Positions 25,579 to 34,666 of a DNA stretch of 64,000 nucleotides are shown one piece after another. Below the pieces are notes generated by a model, which worked only from the letters and a program-made list of their open reading frames with translations, ran no database searches and had not been told where the DNA came from. The number at the start of each line of letters is the position of its first letter. Within the stretch, counting starts at the first letter, position 1. This DNA is from Candidatus Electrothrix rattekaaiensis (lineage in GTDB: Bacteria > Desulfobacterota > Desulfobulbia > Desulfobulbales > Desulfobulbaceae): assembly GCA_032595675.1 (NCBI GenBank), contig JAVQMD010000002.1, positions 372,001 through 436,000 on the forward strand. The letters run 5' to 3'. The position numbers and the translations under genes are program-made.

Positions 25579-26496
25579 CTATATGTTAGGGAGTTGAAAA
25601 CATATGGTTTCATCGACCCCGTCCATTTCTCGCACCTCCTTCACCTTATATCTTTCGCGCAACCAAGCTATCAGCTCTGTAACAAGGTATTCAGGTGCCG
25701 ATGCACCGGCTGTGATTCCTATTCGTTCGGCATTACGCAGCCAATTCGGATCTATTTCTTCCGCATGGTCAATAAGAAAGGCTGGGATATGATTTTTTTG
25801 CGCAACCTCACGCAACCGGTTTGAGTTCGAGCTGTTTTTTGAGCCGACAACCAGGATGATATCGACAGATTCGCTGAGTTCTCGGACAGCAGCCTGCCGA
25901 TTGCTGGTGGCAAAGCAGATGTCTGTTCGGGAAGGCTCTGAGATTTCGGGAAACTGTTTGCGAAGGGCTGTCAACATTTCTGCGGTGTCATCAATGCTGA
26001 GCGTGGTTTGAGTCACATAACCGACCCGATTCGGGTTGTTAACCTGGATACGCTGGACCTCATCAGGTGAGGAAACCACATGCACCGAGCCGGAGGCATG
26101 GCCACAGGTGCCTTCAACCTCTGGATGCCCTTTATGGCCGATCACCACCACATCATAATTTATTTTATTGAGGCGGCTGACACGACGATGCACCTTGGAG
26201 ACCAAGGGGCAGGTTGCGTTGATGGCTCGGAGGCCCAGATGTTTCGCCTGCTCTTTGATGGCTTGGGACACCCCGTGGGCACTGAAAATGGCTATTGAAC
26301 CGCCGGGGATATCCTCAAGCTGCTCAACAAAAACAGCCCCTTTTTCTTCCAGTTCCCTGATCACATGGGTATTATGGACAATCTCATGCAGGACATACAC
26401 CGGCGGCTTATAGACCTCCAAGGCCTTATTCACGACGTTGATGGCTCTGTTAACACCTGCGCAGAATCCGCGCGGTCGGGCAAGAATGACTTCCAT
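25579..26496 (-). CDS. ispH: 4-hydroxy-3-methylbut-2-enyl diphosphate reductase
   Basis: IspH is the last enzyme of the MEP pathway, making IPP and DMAPP with a 4Fe-4S cluster. Cluster cysteines appear at C12 (PRGFCAGV), in NATCPLV (about 96) and in DICFATSNRQAA (about 195). Histidines in LHEIVHN and FSAHGV, and the SKNSSNSNRL block that binds diphosphate, are present. At 305 residues it is normal. It is the last gene of a three-gene minus-strand operon after a DUF493 gene and a hypothetical, with a four-base gap. Confidence 0.96.
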   Translation of the reverse strand: MEVILARPRGFCAGVNRAINVVNKALEVYKPPVYVLHEIVHNTHVIRELEEKGAVFVEQLEDIPGGSIAIFSAHGVSQAIKEQAKHLGLRAINATCPLVSKVHRRVSRLNKINYDVVVIGHKGHPEVEGTCGHASGSVHVVSSPDEVQRIQVNNPNRVGYVTQTTLSIDDTAEMLTALRKQFPEISEPSRTDICFATSNRQAAVRELSESVDIILVVGSKNSSNSNRLREVAQKNHIPAFLIDHAEEIDPNWLRNAERIGITAGASAPEYLVTELIAWLRERYKVKEVREMDGVDETICFQLPNI

Positions 26497-26500
26497 CTGC

Positions 26501-27055
26501 TTACTCCTGTTGTTCCGTCTCTTGAATCGGCGCGGTGCTTTTTACGGGCTTGACGATGCCCGCTTCTGCGCCGAGCTTTCGCACAGACAGCATAAAGGTG
26601 GAGGGCAGGGGAAGTTCCCGCGCTTCGTCCAATAAACCCAATTCCTTGGCAAGCAGTAGGCAGGGAATGGAATGAATTCCTTCATGATTATCGCAGAGGG
26701 TCTGCATGCGCAGGCTGTCCGTGATATGGGGGATCAGTTCCGCCACCCGGCTGCTGAGTCCACGTAATTCCTCTTCAATAAGCTCCCGATGATTACGGGC
26801 AAAGAGGTTGACTTGGGGATCAAGCGCATCGCTACCGTAGAGATTATTGACAACGGCTCCGGCTAGTTGAATTTTTTCTTCTTCGGAGTGACCCGAATAT
26901 TTCGAACCTTCCGAAGATCGCTGGGAAATACTGTCTTTCAGGCGCTGAAAAAGAATCATCTGTACCGTGGTAATGGCCTCCCGCATGACTGGGATGATCT
27001 TGGCATCAAAGGCGGGCGCGGCCTCTTCGATGGCATTTTGTACTGCCTTGTTCAT
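26501..27055 (-). CDS. Conserved hypothetical protein between DUF493 and ispH
   Basis: The 184-residue protein is not recognised. It is predicted to be mostly helical and cytoplasmic, with no signal peptide and no metal motif. Its start overlaps the end of the DUF493 gene by ATGA, and ispH follows after four bases, so the three are co-transcribed. Stretches such as FARNHRELIEEELRGLSSRV suggest a coiled or helical-bundle protein. A role linked to isoprenoid synthesis or to the DUF493 partner would be a guess. Confidence 0.7.
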   Translation of the reverse strand: MNKAVQNAIEEAAPAFDAKIIPVMREAITTVQMILFQRLKDSISQRSSEGSKYSGHSEEEKIQLAGAVVNNLYGSDALDPQVNLFARNHRELIEEELRGLSSRVAELIPHITDSLRMQTLCDNHEGIHSIPCLLLAKELGLLDEARELPLPSTFMLSVRKLGAEAGIVKPVKSTAPIQETEQQE

Positions 27056-27333
27056 AAGACCAGCTTGATAGAGGGATCGGCTGTCAGGGCACTGTACAGA
27101 TAGAGTCGCTGTTCCTCATTATGCACGGTCAATGCCAGGTTAAGGCTGATATATTTCCCTTGCTTGGAGGTACGGGATTCGGAGAGTGAGTAGGGTGCAT
27201 CTCCGAGTTTTTTGGAAAGAGCTGCCTGTACGGCTTTTTTTTCCATTCCAATGATTTTGTACTGCCAGACGCAAGGATAGTGAATTTCCGGTTTGCAGCC
27301 TTTCAATGACTGCGGGGATATTTTTTCGTTCAT
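27052..27333 (-). CDS. DUF493 (YbeD-like) family protein
   Basis: The 93-residue chain fits the DUF493/UPF0250 fold, a small ferredoxin-like domain seen in E. coli YbeD: YPCVWQYKIIGMEKKAVQAA near the start, SKQGKYISLNLALTVHNEEQ in the middle, and YLYSALTADPSIKLVL at the end. The family resembles the regulatory domain of D-3-phosphoglycerate dehydrogenase and may bind a small ligand. It is the first gene of the operon with the hypothetical protein and ispH. Gene-free DNA upstream (27334-27623) shows no gene; the promoter should be there. Confidence 0.82.
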   Translation of the reverse strand: MNEKISPQSLKGCKPEIHYPCVWQYKIIGMEKKAVQAALSKKLGDAPYSLSESRTSKQGKYISLNLALTVHNEEQRLYLYSALTADPSIKLVL

Positions 27334-27623
27334 GAGCGGATAGAATTGAGAGAATTTTTGTTGAGTATGTAACCTGCGATGTTATCGTATGACCTCGGAA
27401 ATAGCAAGGGGATTAAGGCGGGAAGAACGGGGCGGAGGTCTTCTTTTTTACTTCTCTCAGAAGCTTTGGGCCGAGGTAATGTATGGTGATTGTTTCGTTT
27501 GAAGTCGGTCGGAATCTCTGTTATACATCTGTATGGGTTATACGCAGTTGGCGGAGATGTGTAGATGATTAGGCGGAAGGAGTAATTCGGAGAAATGCCG
27601 AAGGTTACTTCTTCTTGTATTTT

Positions 27624-27772
27624 AACAATGGTTCGGTAAAATTTCCTTCCTTACACACAGGAAGCCTCTGTAAAGCTAACTGTTTGAAAGTATACAAATT
27701 CAACACGCTCTTCCTGGAAAGGTAACTAGCTAAAATTGTTAAACTAAAAATTAATTTCCGAAGAACCATTGT
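27624..27772. repeat. MITE-like segment with ACAATGGTTC terminal inverted repeats
   Basis: ACAATGGTTC at 27624-27633 and GAACCATTGT at 27763-27772 are perfect inverted ends of a 149-base AT-rich segment, and weaker pairing (CGG..AAATT) extends inward. It has no reading frame. Together with 27334-27623, in which I see nothing, it makes up the 435-base gene-free stretch before the methyltransferase gene. It may be a small non-autonomous element or a chance inverted repeat. Confidence 0.4.
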
Positions 27773-27825
27773 TTGGTTATTTTCAATTAATTACTTACTT
27801 GAGAAGTAAGAAGGGCGGAAGCTGT

Positions 27826-28737
27826 ATGATTAAAAACATTTTTAGAAAATTTGCTGTAAAGATTGGTGTTAGAAAGCCCGTTAATAAGTTTATGCGTATA
27901 ATTTCAAAAGATCCTTTAAACGCGAGCCTGCATCTCCAGTACGCTGTCCGTTCTTTTAAACGCGGTCAAAACTATTTAGCATTTGCCGAATTGAAAACGG
28001 CAGAATTTCTCGGAGTCAATGACGCGGAATTACTGGAGTACAAAGATTCAATTTTGAACTCAATGCCACGAAATGAAATTATGAATCACAATCAGTATTT
28101 CAGATTGAAGTCTCTTGCTTCGGAACTCAAAGATAGAAGCAAGAGTAATCACTTCAGTGTACTGGATGTTGGCGGAGGAGCGGGGGTGCTGGCTTCGTTT
28201 ATCCCTGAAGCCTCTTATTGCTTAGCAGAGCCAAGTGTGAACGGCATTTCAGGAACAGATTTACCGTTTCCTGATCGTTCGTTTGATTATGTTGTTTCAT
28301 GCCATGTCCTTGAGCATATACCGCCTGAGCAGAGAGAATCTTTTTTAGACCAATTGCTCGCTAAAAGTAAATACGGTCTGATTCTCCTTAATCCATTCTA
28401 TATTGAAGGAACTTCTGTTGAAGAACGGTTAAAGCTCGTGATAGATGTCACAGGTGCAGATTGGGCAAAGGAACATTTAAAATGTACTTTGCCTAAGATC
28501 GAAGACGTTAAAAAGTATGCTAAAAAGAAGAAAGTGAAAATAACTATTCGGCCAAATGGAACTTTAACAACAACGCAGGCATTGGTGTTCGTTGATTACT
28601 TCTCTGGAAAATCATTTTCCAGATCGGATAGGGAAAAGGTAAATTGCTTTTTTAATACTAACTTTGATAATAATATTCTTGATTCAGAGAAGTATCCCGT
28701 AGGATATCTCGTATATCTTAGCCGGTCAGAAGGATAG
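27826..28737 (+). CDS. Class I SAM-dependent methyltransferase
   Basis: The 303-residue product has a helical N-terminal part with a TPR-like look (SLHLQYAVRSFKRGQNYLAF). A methyltransferase domain follows: motif I VLDVGGGAGVLASFI (about 110-124), the acidic-loop counterpart CLAEPS, and DRSFDYVVSCHVLEHI (about 148-163), typical of the Methyltransf_11 group. The end is lysine-rich. The start at 27826 follows GGGCGGA; a start at 27769 would place 19 residues inside the terminal inverted repeat and is less likely. The neighbours do not tell the substrate; surface sugar or lipid methylation is possible given galE downstream. Confidence 0.7.
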   Translation: MIKNIFRKFAVKIGVRKPVNKFMRIISKDPLNASLHLQYAVRSFKRGQNYLAFAELKTAEFLGVNDAELLEYKDSILNSMPRNEIMNHNQYFRLKSLASELKDRSKSNHFSVLDVGGGAGVLASFIPEASYCLAEPSVNGISGTDLPFPDRSFDYVVSCHVLEHIPPEQRESFLDQLLAKSKYGLILLNPFYIEGTSVEERLKLVIDVTGADWAKEHLKCTLPKIEDVKKYAKKKKVKITIRPNGTLTTTQALVFVDYFSGKSFSRSDREKVNCFFNTNFDNNILDSEKYPVGYLVYLSRSEG

Positions 28738-29133
28738 AATTGTTTGTTTTGGTTCTTCAGTTAAGGGAGGCGGATGGAAATACTCACCCAAGATATTATC
28801 TGTCAACGGTATCAATATATTTAATATTAATCATGATTCCAGACAGGAACCTGTAGTATATTCTGGGCAATTGGACAAATATAATTTTCCGTCCCCCTAA
28901 GTGGAGTCTCTCCCTGTACACGATGATAGGTTGAATCATAACTAGCCATAGGTTCTTCCTCTCCCGGAGATAAAAAATTTATAAATACCTGAGTTAGACG
29001 TGAAGCATTCCTCGTACCTGGCGATAAATCACCGGACTATTGGAAAATGTCCCTCCAGGACACCTCGTCCCGAGGGGACGAACGATCATAGCCCATCGTT
29101 TTAACGGTGGGCGGAAGACTTGTGGAGAAATCA
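28738..29133. other. Gene-free stretch with a truncated gene start and hairpins
   Basis: This stretch has no full gene. At 28763-28770 a strong AAGGGAGG ribosome site precedes an ATG at 28774 that reads only 16 codons (MEILTQDIICQRYQYI) to a stop, which looks like the cut 5' end of a gene. Further on the DNA is AT-rich and unrecognised until the hairpin cluster at 29049-29112. The galE ribosome site follows. Confidence 0.5.
29049..29112 (+). repeat. Three consecutive hairpins, IS200/IS605-end-like
   Basis: Three stem-loops follow one another: GTCC-CTCCA-GGAC (29049-29061), TCGTCC-CGAGG-GGACGA (29065-29081), and GCCCATCG-TTTTAA-CGGTGGGC (29091-29112, one G-T pair). The last has the look of the subterminal hairpins at the right ends of IS200/IS605 elements, which can also form the 3' part of an omega-RNA. 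No transposase or TnpB gene is nearby, so at most it is a solo end. A simple transcription terminator before galE is the plainer reading, though it lacks a T run. Confidence 0.4.
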
Positions 29134-30153
29134 ATGCATATTATTGTTACCGGCGGAGCCGGATATATAGGCAGTCACACCTGCCTGGAACTGCTGAATA
29201 GCGGTCATGAAGTAACCGTTATTGATAATCTCTGCAACTCGGGCCGGGAAGGCTTGCGGCGGGTGGAGAAACTCACTGGTAAAACACTTAATTTTTTTCA
29301 GGTTGATCTGCTGGATGCCGATGCCCTGGACACAGTGTTTCGCCAGAATGCCGATGCCACAGCGGTTATTCATTTTGCTGGCCTGAAAGCTGTGGGTGAG
29401 TCTGTGGATAAGCCCCTGCTTTACTACCACAATAACCTCACCGGCACCATTCATCTCTGCCAAACCATGCAGCGGCACGGAATCAAAAATATGGTCTTCA
29501 GCTCTTCAGCCACAGTGTACGGAGACCCGGCTTCGGTGCCTATTACAGAGGATTTTCCTCTGCTCGCCTGCACCAATCCCTATGGTCGAACCAAGGCTAT
29601 GATTGAAGATATCCTCCGTGATCTGCATGTTGCAGATGGGGAATGGAATATCAGCCTGCTTCGCTATTTCAATCCGGTGGGTGCCCATGAAAGCGGTGAG
29701 ATCGGTGAAGATCCCAACGGTCTTCCCAATAACCTGATGCCCTATATCTCTCAAGTGGCAGTGGGGCGGTTGGAGCAACTTTCCGTGTTCGGCAATGATT
29801 ACCCAACCCCTGACGGAACAGGCGTTCGTGATTATATCCATGTGGTTGACCTAGCCAAGGGCCATCTCTGCGCCTTGGGAAAATTGGCGGAAAAGCCGGG
29901 TGTGGTCACCTATAATCTGGGAACCGGCCAAGGCTACTCTGTGCTGGAGATGATCAGGGCCTTTGAAAAGGCATCCGGGAAAAAGGTTCCCTATACCATT
30001 ACGCCCCGTCGGCATGGTGACATAGCCCAATGTTATGCCGATCCTACCCTAGCCGCCCAAGAGCTGGGCTGGAAGGCGGAACTGGGCCTTGATGCGATGT
30101 GTACTGATACCTGGAATTGGCAGTCCAAAAATCCTGACGGGTATGCCGGTTAA
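29134..30153 (+). CDS. galE: UDP-glucose 4-epimerase
   Basis: GalE interconverts UDP-glucose and UDP-galactose with bound NAD, feeding surface polysaccharide synthesis. The 339-residue chain begins [16 protein letters not shown] with the NAD loop. It has [10 protein letters not shown] with the catalytic serine, and YGRTK with the tyrosine-lysine pair at about 148-152. [11 protein letters not shown] and the C-terminal ARRHGD-like [14 protein letters not shown] are typical. I chose the ATG at 29134, preceded by GGAGA, over 29107, which lies within the hairpin region. Confidence 0.95.
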   Translation: MHIIVTGGAGYIGSHTCLELLNSGHEVTVIDNLCNSGREGLRRVEKLTGKTLNFFQVDLLDADALDTVFRQNADATAVIHFAGLKAVGESVDKPLLYYHNNLTGTIHLCQTMQRHGIKNMVFSSSATVYGDPASVPITEDFPLLACTNPYGRTKAMIEDILRDLHVADGEWNISLLRYFNPVGAHESGEIGEDPNGLPNNLMPYISQVAVGRLEQLSVFGNDYPTPDGTGVRDYIHVVDLAKGHLCALGKLAEKPGVVTYNLGTGQGYSVLEMIRAFEKASGKKVPYTITPRRHGDIAQCYADPTLAAQELGWKAELGLDAMCTDTWNWQSKNPDGYAG

Positions 30154-30235
30154 CAGCCGTCTCTTTAGCTTCTTTTCTCTATCGTAACATTATTAAATCA
30201 TCATTACCGACGTATTGCCGGGGGAGCAGAATGCA

Positions 30236-31195
30236 ATGTCCCTAAAAGAACAGGATTCCTGCGGATGCGAAGGGCATGTCCCGTCATCCTTGCCAGAGAA
30301 TGATTATATTCCTTCCATTGTCAGTCAGTTGGCAGAGGGGTTTATCTCCAAAAAATGGTCAAGCCATATTGAACCGGTCGCTATTCCCTCCAAGGAAGAG
30401 GTGGTGGACCTGGTGCTCCAGGCCCAGCGGATCATGTTTCCCGGTTATTTCAGCTCCACCATGCTCAATCCGTCCAGTCTGGAATATCATCTGGGGTATA
30501 ATCTGACGATCTTTTTTAGGAATTTGAGTAGGCAACTGAATTCGGCCATTCGCCATGATTGTTTTCGCCACAATCAGCCCTGTTCCAATTGTAATGCCCG
30601 TAGCCATGAGTTGGCATGCCGATTTATCAGGGAAATACCTAAGATTCGGGAAGCCTTGGAATCGGATATTCAGGCGACCCTTAACGGCGATCCGGCAGCC
30701 CGTAATGTGGATGAGGTGATTTTCAGTTATCCCGGATTCTTTGCCGTGTTTGTCTATCGTTTGGCCCATGCCCTGTTTACTTTGGGTATTCCAGTGATAC
30801 CGAGGATTCTCAGTGAGTACGCTTATCATCGGACGGCTATTGATATCCACCCCGGCGCGGATATCGGCGAGTCTTTTTTTATTGATCACGGTGCAGGCGT
30901 TGTTATCGGGGAAACCTGTGTTATCGGGAATTGGGTGCGTTTGTATCAGGGCGTGACCCTTGGTGCCCTTTCTCTCCCTAAAGGAGCAGGCAGGAAGCTG
31001 AGGGACATCAAGCGGCATCCGACTATTGAGGATGATGTGATTATCTATGCCAATGCCACTATTCTTGGCGGAGACACGGTGGTCGGAGCACGCTCCATTG
31101 TGGGCGGTAATGTCTGGCTGACCAGAAGCATCGACCCGGATACCAAGGTGCTGCTGAAACAGCCGGAGCTGGTGTACATCGGCAAAAACGAGTAG
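30236..31195 (+). CDS. Serine O-acetyltransferase (EpsC/CysE family)
   Basis: The enzyme acetylates serine for cysteine synthesis. The 319-residue chain has an N-terminal helical region (about 1-160) with CFRHNQPCSNCNARSHE, an unusual cysteine-rich stretch. The left-handed beta-helix hexapeptide domain follows with IDIHPGADIGESFFIDHGAG, VVIGETCVIGN, VRLYQGVTLGAL and DDVIIYANATILGGDT, the serine-acetyltransferase signature with catalytic Asp-His. The C-terminus ends with the hydrophobic LVYIGKNE. The ATG at 30236 follows GGGGGAGCAG. It is longer than EpsC of Bacillus and resembles plant or proteobacterial forms with the long N-terminal helix bundle. Confidence 0.9.
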   Translation: MSLKEQDSCGCEGHVPSSLPENDYIPSIVSQLAEGFISKKWSSHIEPVAIPSKEEVVDLVLQAQRIMFPGYFSSTMLNPSSLEYHLGYNLTIFFRNLSRQLNSAIRHDCFRHNQPCSNCNARSHELACRFIREIPKIREALESDIQATLNGDPAARNVDEVIFSYPGFFAVFVYRLAHALFTLGIPVIPRILSEYAYHRTAIDIHPGADIGESFFIDHGAGVVIGETCVIGNWVRLYQGVTLGALSLPKGAGRKLRDIKRHPTIEDDVIIYANATILGGDTVVGARSIVGGNVWLTRSIDPDTKVLLKQPELVYIGKNE

Positions 31196-31210
31196 TGAAA
31201 AAAGAACATT

Positions 31211-31777
31211 ATGAAGAGGATAAACAAATTGAAGGCGTTATATTGTACTGAACAAAAAGAACAGAGTGAACACAGAGGGAAGGGGACTGCCAGTCGTCGA
31301 TATACCACTATCTCGTTTCTATTTATTTTTTTCGTACCAGCCTTATTGCTCCTGTTGATGTCGGGGCGCGATTGCTCGGCAATGGTTGGCATTTCTTTTG
31401 GACAGGACGAGATCTCCTGGAAAGGCTATAAAGAGGGGCTGGCCCAGGCCAAGCGAGAGGGCAAACCAGCACTTGTTGTTTTTTATTCTGAGTCATGCTC
31501 TGCCTGCAAAAAGTATAAAGGTGTGCTTCAGCACAGCAGCATTGTTGATGCGTCTGCCTCTTTCGTTATGATTCGGGTGAATACTCGTCACGAGCCGCAG
31601 TTAAGTGCAAAATATCAATTTGACGGCAAGTACGTACCCAGAACCTTTGCTGTCTTTCCTGATGGAAAGATCATGCACCATCTGTATCCTTCCAAAAAAT
31701 ATAAATACTTTATCGAGCTTGAGCCGGAGAATCTGCTGAGCCTGATGCAGAAGGCGCAGGCAGAGATGAAACCTTAA
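31211..31777 (+). CDS. Exported thioredoxin-fold protein
   Basis: The 188-residue protein has a membrane or signal segment at about 33-50 (TISFLFIFFVPALLLLLM). A thioredoxin-like domain follows with VVFYSESCSACKKYKGVL (CxxC at about 97-100) and YVPRTFAVFPDGKI with the conserved cis-proline region. It should act in the periplasm in thiol-disulfide exchange or delivery of reductant. It starts 15 bases after the serine acetyltransferase gene, so the two may be co-transcribed. The N-terminal 32 residues are charged and unusual for a signal peptide; an internal start could exist. Confidence 0.8.
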   Translation: MKRINKLKALYCTEQKEQSEHRGKGTASRRYTTISFLFIFFVPALLLLLMSGRDCSAMVGISFGQDEISWKGYKEGLAQAKREGKPALVVFYSESCSACKKYKGVLQHSSIVDASASFVMIRVNTRHEPQLSAKYQFDGKYVPRTFAVFPDGKIMHHLYPSKKYKYFIELEPENLLSLMQKAQAEMKP

Positions 31778-31818
31778 ATAACACGTTAAATTAAACGTCA
31801 ATCCCCCGGTTTTCCTTT

Positions 31819-34572
31819 ATGAGTCAACAGACAGAGCTGTTTCCTGCTCCTCCGAAAAAGAAAGAAGTTTACCTGATTGACGGCAGTGCCTATATCTATC
31901 GGGCCTACCATGCTATCAAACCCCTGAGCAATAACAGCGGGCTCCCCACCCATGCTGTCTATGGTTTCACCACAATCTTACGCCGTCTCCTGCGGGAGAA
32001 ACAGCCGGAATACCTAGCAGTGGCCTTTGATACCAAGGGGCCGGTTTTCCGTCATAAGATTTCAGCTGATTACAAGGCCAATCGCCCACCCATGCCCGAG
32101 GATCTTGTCCCCCAGATCCCCTATATCCACAAGATGGTTGCTGCCTATAACCTGCTGAGCATGTCGGCAGATGAGCTGGAGGCCGATGACCTGATCGCCT
32201 CGGCAGCTCGCTTGCTGGTCGAGCAGGGCTGTAAGGTGGTGGTGGTCTCCGGGGATAAGGATCTCTTGCAGCTGGTTTCCGAAGACATCACCATGTGGGA
32301 TCCCATGAATGACCGGCTCATGGACGTGGCTGCGGTGGAGGAAAAATACGGCCTCAGCCCGCTTCAGCTCCTTGATTATCTGTCGCTTACCGGGGATTCT
32401 GCGGATAATATCAAAGGCGTCCCAGGGGTCGGGCCCAAGACTGCGCAGAAGCTCCTTGCAGAACACAAGACCTTGGAAGGGCTGTATGAGCAGGTTGACG
32501 GCTTGAAAAAGTCTAAGATGAAGGAGCGACTCATCGTCCATAAGGAAGATGCCTTTCTTTCCCGTGATCTGGTTCGTCTCCAGGATAAGGCTGAGGTGGA
32601 GGCAGATCTCCAGGCCTATTTGGTGCGTGAATCCGACCCGGAGGCCCTGCGGGAGCTGCTCACTGAACTGGAATTTTTCACCCTGCTCAAGTCCGATGTC
32701 CCCGCTGCAAAGGTTACCACAGAGGGTTTTACCCTGGTCCGGCAGCGGCAGGAGTTGGAGCGGCTTATCAATCAGCTTGGGGAGCAGCTTGGAGAGCAGC
32801 TTGGAGAGCAGCTGCAAGGGGCTACGCATTTGGTTGTAGATACAGAAACCACCTCCCTTGATCCCCTGGAAGCGGAACTGGTGGGGATATCCCTTTGCAC
32901 TGAGACAAAACAGGCTTGGTACCTGCCTTGCGGTCATCGGGATACAGGAGGAAATCTCCTGCCGGATCAGCTGGCCTTGCAGGATATTGTGGATTTACTC
33001 GGTCCTCTCCTGACTGATTCGACCCTTGCTAAGATCGGCCATAATCTCAAGTATGATTACGCCATCTTGGCAGCACCCCAGAACGGCGGCATCCGTTTAG
33101 CCGGTCCGCTCTACGACACCATGCTCGGGGCTTGGTTGCTTGAGCCCAGTCGTCGTTCCTATAAATTGGATGATCTCTGTCAGGAACTCGACCTGAAACT
33201 CACTCCTTTTAGCGAGGTGGTGGCCGGGGATAAGGCCCCGGATGCCTTTTGCCGGGTTGCCCCTGAAGCTGCTAAAAATTACAGCTGTGAGGATGTTTAC
33301 GGTAGCCTGCGTCTTTTTGAGGAACAGCGAGCCGAGCTGGAAAAGCAGGGGCTGTGGAAGCTCTTTGCCGAGGTGGAAGGGGCCTTGATCCCGGTACTGG
33401 CCGCAATGGAAGAGACCGGCATCCTGCTGGATAAGGCGGTGCTGCAAGGCCTGACCCAGGAGTTCGGCGAGCGGCTGGATGTGCTGGAACAGGAGATCTT
33501 TGCTGTTGCTGGACACGCTTTTAATATCAACTCGTCCCAGCAGCTGGCGGAAGTGCTCTTTGACGAACTCGCCCTGCCCAAGGGCCGCAAAACCAAGACC
33601 GGCTATTCCACGGATATCAAGGTGCTGGAAAAGCTTTCCCATAAGCACGAATTGCCCGCCCTGATCGTCCGTTTCCGTAATCTGGCCAAGCTGAAATCCA
33701 CCTATGTGGATAAATTACAGACTCATATCAGCCCGATTTCTGGCCGGGTTCATTCCTCGTTTAATCAATGGGGCACAGCCACGGGTCGCCTCAGCTCCAG
33801 CAATCCAAACTTACAGAACATCCCCATCCGTAGCGAGGAAGGCCGCCGAATTCGTTCCGCCTTTATTGCTCCGCCGGGTAGCCTGTTGCTGTCAGCAGAT
33901 TACTCCCAGATTGATCTGCGGGTCATGGCTCATTACAGTCAAGACAAGGCCTTATTGGAGGCCTTTAGGGGGGAGGGAGATATCCATAGCCAGACTGCTG
34001 CTGAGATTTTTCAGGTGTCCCTGCCCCTGATCACCGGGGAAATGCGGCGGGTGGCTAAGAGTATCAACTTCGGCATTGTCTACGGCATGTCCGCCTTCGG
34101 GTTATCAGAGCAGCTGGGAATTACTCGTAAGGAGGCCCAGACCTTTATTGACCGCTATTTTGTCCATTATGCGGGGGTTCAGCAGTTTATGGATGATATT
34201 ATGGATCAGGCTCGGGTGGACGGTTATGTCACTACCCTGTTGGGCAGGCGCAGGCAGCTGCCGGAGATCAACGCCTCCAACCGCAACCGTCGCCAGTTTG
34301 CTGAACGGATGGCTATCAATACCCCGATCCAGGGAACGGCCTCGGATATCATCAAGTTGGCTATGATGAAGGTGCATCATGAACTGATTGCGCAACAGGC
34401 CCAGGCCCGACTGCTGCTCCAGATTCATGATGAGCTGGTCCTAGAAGTACCGGAGGATGAGCTGGAATCGATCTCCGTCATGGTCAAAGAGGCGATGGAG
34501 TCGGTTATGACGCTGGATGTGCCGTTGAAGGTGAATACTGAGGTTGGGGGGAGTTTGGATAAGGGGGAATGA
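31819..34572 (+). CDS. polA: DNA polymerase I
   Basis: The 917-residue enzyme fills gaps and removes RNA primers. The 5' nuclease domain (1-290) begins with YLIDGSAYIYRAYHAI and has GDKDLLQL and TGDSADNIKGVPGVG. The 3'-5' exonuclease domain (about 330-510) keeps VVDTETTSL with D341 and E343 and NLKYDYAIL, so proofreading is likely active. The polymerase domain shows NLQNIPIRSEEGRRIR, LLSADYSQIDLRV, AKSINFGIVYGMSAFG and the final QIHDELVLEVP. A small expansion of four residues (GEQL) repeats three times at about 315-326 between the first two domains. Confidence 0.98.
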   Translation: MSQQTELFPAPPKKKEVYLIDGSAYIYRAYHAIKPLSNNSGLPTHAVYGFTTILRRLLREKQPEYLAVAFDTKGPVFRHKISADYKANRPPMPEDLVPQIPYIHKMVAAYNLLSMSADELEADDLIASAARLLVEQGCKVVVVSGDKDLLQLVSEDITMWDPMNDRLMDVAAVEEKYGLSPLQLLDYLSLTGDSADNIKGVPGVGPKTAQKLLAEHKTLEGLYEQVDGLKKSKMKERLIVHKEDAFLSRDLVRLQDKAEVEADLQAYLVRESDPEALRELLTELEFFTLLKSDVPAAKVTTEGFTLVRQRQELERLINQLGEQLGEQLGEQLQGATHLVVDTETTSLDPLEAELVGISLCTETKQAWYLPCGHRDTGGNLLPDQLALQDIVDLLGPLLTDSTLAKIGHNLKYDYAILAAPQNGGIRLAGPLYDTMLGAWLLEPSRRSYKLDDLCQELDLKLTPFSEVVAGDKAPDAFCRVAPEAAKNYSCEDVYGSLRLFEEQRAELEKQGLWKLFAEVEGALIPVLAAMEETGILLDKAVLQGLTQEFGERLDVLEQEIFAVAGHAFNINSSQQLAEVLFDELALPKGRKTKTGYSTDIKVLEKLSHKHELPALIVRFRNLAKLKSTYVDKLQTHISPISGRVHSSFNQWGTATGRLSSSNPNLQNIPIRSEEGRRIRSAFIAPPGSLLLSADYSQIDLRVMAHYSQDKALLEAFRGEGDIHSQTAAEIFQVSLPLITGEMRRVAKSINFGIVYGMSAFGLSEQLGITRKEAQTFIDRYFVHYAGVQQFMDDIMDQARVDGYVTTLLGRRRQLPEINASNRNRRQFAERMAINTPIQGTASDIIKLAMMKVHHELIAQQAQARLLLQIHDELVLEVPEDELESISVMVKEAMESVMTLDVPLKVNTEVGGSLDKGE

Positions 34573-34628
34573 GCTTGCTCAACAGGCGATTATTTTTCAA
34601 TCAGCATTATAACCCGTCGATTTCGATG

Positions 34629-34651
34629 CCATCAGCTTTTAAAGCTGATGG
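34629..34651. terminator. Perfect palindromic hairpin after polA
   Basis: CCATCAGCTTT (34629-34639), a single T, then AAAGCTGATGG (34641-34651). It lies 57 bases after the polA stop and 16 bases before the acyltransferase ATG. The following TTCTTTTG is a weak T run, so a terminator for polA is plausible; a mobile-repeat origin is possible. Confidence 0.5.
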
Positions 34652-34666
34652 ATGTTCTTTTGTGTA

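Noticed and set aside
28738-28900. Minus-start open frame reading GSSVKGGGWKYSPK after the methyltransferase
   Set aside because: About 50 open codons without a start in AT-rich DNA is not strong evidence, and no family is recognised.
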